DNA of 64,000 nucleotides from Cyclobacteriaceae bacterium (lineage in GTDB: Bacteria; Bacteroidota; Bacteroidia; Cytophagales; Cyclobacteriaceae), in NCBI GenBank assembly GCA_022841475.1, contig JALHRJ010000020.1, positions 16,929 through 80,928 on the forward strand, given 5' to 3'. Positions 62,642-64,000 of the stretch are shown here, piece after piece. The position numbers and the translations under genes were made by a program. The notes beneath the pieces were generated by a model. That model saw only the letters and a list, made by a program, of their open reading frames with translations. It was not told the DNA's origin and ran no database searches. Every line of letters begins with the position of its first letter. Position 1 is the stretch's first letter.

Positions 62642-63742
62642 TTAACGCGCCCATGTGGTTGGGTTATAAACTTTTTCTGACCATGATTCCAACCGTGGGT
62701 TCATGGTGGCGAACCATAGCGGGGGAATCAAAGCCAATAAAACCATGGTTGGGTAACCGAAAGGTAACTGTGGACTTTGGTCATAATGGTTCAGTACCTG
62801 ATATCGTTTAATGGCATTGGCATGATGATCTGAGTGCCGTTGCAATTGAAAGAGAAAAAAATTGCTGATAAGGTGACTAGCATTCCAGGAATGAAGCGGA
62901 TTAACCCGCTCATAATTTCCGGCCGAAGTTAGCTTACGTACAATGCCATAATGCTCTACGTAGTTGACAAGTTCAAGCAACGTAAAGGCAATATAACTCT
63001 GGGCAAAAAAGAAAACCGGTATTTGCCATACAAAATGGGTTTGATACAAACTGAATGCGAGGGTAATCAAAACACAAAAGAGGATCGGCAAAATCGTAAA
63101 CGAAATCATCTCGTTTCTTAACGCAAACCATGAAATTCCTTTTTGCCTCAGGCGCATTGTTTCAAGTTTCCAAGCATGAATGTATCCCATGCAAACCGAG
63201 CGAAACCAAAACGAATAGAAGTCTTCATTTTTTCTGGCTGTAGCCGGATCTTCAGGCGTTGCTACATGTACATGATGCCCCCGGTTATGTTCAATATAAA
63301 AGTGCATGTAACAAACTGTCATCAGCAAAGCCTTGCTGTAAAATCTCTCTAGTTTTGATTTCTTATGGCCGAGCTCGTGAGCCACTGTAATGCCTATGCC
63401 GCCTGTTACCAACCCGGCACTGATTACAAATCCTGCCCATTCATAAATTGTTATAAGTGCACCGGTACTTACCGCATAAAATGCCCATATTAAAAACGCA
63501 AATTGAAAGTATGTCCACAGGTAAGTAACAAAACGATAATAAAGTGCTTCGCTGATTACTTTAGCTTCTTGTTCGGTTACATTTTCTTCATCCAGTCCAG
63601 CCAGATGATCGATCAGCGTTATTATGACGAATACGAAGCCCAGCGTAAGAAAATTCCACCATCCACCCAGGTAAAAACCGGCAAGTACCAAGGCCGGTAG
63701 GATGAAAGCAGTAAAAAAACCGATCTTCTTAAGGATTCTCAT
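62642..63742 (-). CDS. AlkB-type alkane 1-monooxygenase / membrane hydroxylase
   Basis: A 366-residue non-haem di-iron integral membrane enzyme. All three histidine boxes are present: HELGHKK (about 143), EHNRGHHVH (about 170) and LQRHSDHHANAIKRY (about 305), with NYVEHYG between. About six membrane segments. It hydroxylates alkanes or related lipids using rubredoxin or ferredoxin electrons, but no rubredoxin gene is adjacent. Lies just ahead of the trmN6-like gene on the same strand. Confidence 0.9.
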   Translation of the reverse strand: MRILKKIGFFTAFILPALVLAGFYLGGWWNFLTLGFVFVIITLIDHLAGLDEENVTEQEAKVISEALYYRFVTYLWTYFQFAFLIWAFYAVSTGALITIYEWAGFVISAGLVTGGIGITVAHELGHKKSKLERFYSKALLMTVCYMHFYIEHNRGHHVHVATPEDPATARKNEDFYSFWFRSVCMGYIHAWKLETMRLRQKGISWFALRNEMISFTILPILFCVLITLAFSLYQTHFVWQIPVFFFAQSYIAFTLLELVNYVEHYGIVRKLTSAGNYERVNPLHSWNASHLISNFFLFQLQRHSDHHANAIKRYQVLNHYDQSPQLPFGYPTMVLLALIPPLWFATMNPRLESWSEKVYNPTTWAR

Positions 63743-63904
63743 CGGTCCAATTTACAAAATGAAATGCGATTCAATCAAAGAACCAAAGAAAAGGAGGTGC
63801 CTTTCTAGAATACCATACCAATAATAAGTTCGTGGCAAAAACACCCAATAATATCACTTTCAATTAATTAGCCTACCTTTACAGCTTATTATATAACACA
63901 CTTA

Positions 63905-64000
63905 ATGGAATCATTTGATGGCCTGGGACTCTCCGGGCAACTGGTGGAAGTTATCCGCCAAATGGGTTTTGAATCACCCACACCGATTCAGGAAAAGGCG
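63905..64000 (+). CDS. DEAD-box RNA helicase, 3' part outside window
   Basis: Only the first 32 codons are seen: MESFDGLGLSGQLVEVIRQM and then GFESPTPIQEKA, the Q motif of DEAD-box helicases. It continues beyond the window. The remaining domains cannot be checked. A TACCTTTA word lies about 27 bases upstream. Confidence 0.8.
   Translation, partial: MESFDGLGLSGQLVEVIRQMGFESPTPIQEKA

Overview
The window looks like chromosome of a Bacteroidota bacterium, most likely of the Cytophagales type. Supporting signs are promoters of the TTG / TAnnTTTG kind, start codons without clear Shine-Dalgarno sequences, a type IX secretion C-terminal sorting domain, two CBM9-like/DUF5916 outer-membrane proteins, LytTR and DesK/NarL-type signalling, and the conserved cluster bamD-rpoZ-coaBC-DUF4835-recN. 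No tRNA, rRNA, CRISPR array or intact transposase gene was seen. This assignment rests on gene content read by eye, not on a database search.

Layout: 1-2.3 kb holds a GMC dehydrogenase (5' end outside the window) and its small Tat-exported partner. 2.3-6.5 kb is a worn accessory stretch: hairpin repeats, an orphan gene, a decayed response regulator, an AbiEii-type nucleotidyltransferase pair, a response regulator fused out of frame to a truncated histidine kinase, and a 202-bp element with inverted ends lying inside a repeat. 6.5-10.3 kb has an ECF sigma/anti-sigma pair, a small membrane protein, a MITE-like repeat, an SLC13 transporter and an RRM protein. 10.4-20.2 kb is core: recN, DUF4835, coaBC, rpoZ, bamD, a T9SS-sorted protein, an OstA/LptA-like protein, tilS and mdh.

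20.3-28.3 kb holds a methyltransferase, a second ECF sigma/anti-sigma operon with an uncharacterised exported protein, and a MacA/MacB/TolC-like export operon with no ATPase gene. 28.4-33.4 kb is a hexuronate catabolic cluster (uxaC, uxaA, kdgK, eda) that lacks reductase and mannonate dehydratase genes. 33.4-39.9 kb is flanked by two copies of the 3' end of purB in the same orientation, the outer one diverged and truncated. Between them lie a DUF4143 ATPase remnant, AT-rich secreted proteins and a LytS/LytTR two-component system. This looks like an island or rearrangement at the purB 3' end.

41.2-44 kb has a frameshifted nucleotidyltransferase module and a third ECF sigma/anti-sigma pair. 44-64 kb is mixed metabolism and envelope: DUF5916 proteins, a flavin/2Fe-2S reductase, M20 and M3 peptidases, an SDR, a cyclophilin-like protein, a class C serine hydrolase, an FkbM methyltransferase, an SMP-30 lipoprotein, MarR, YceI, TrmN6, an AlkB-like hydroxylase and the start of a DEAD-box helicase. 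Gene functions are family-level inferences from motifs and context.
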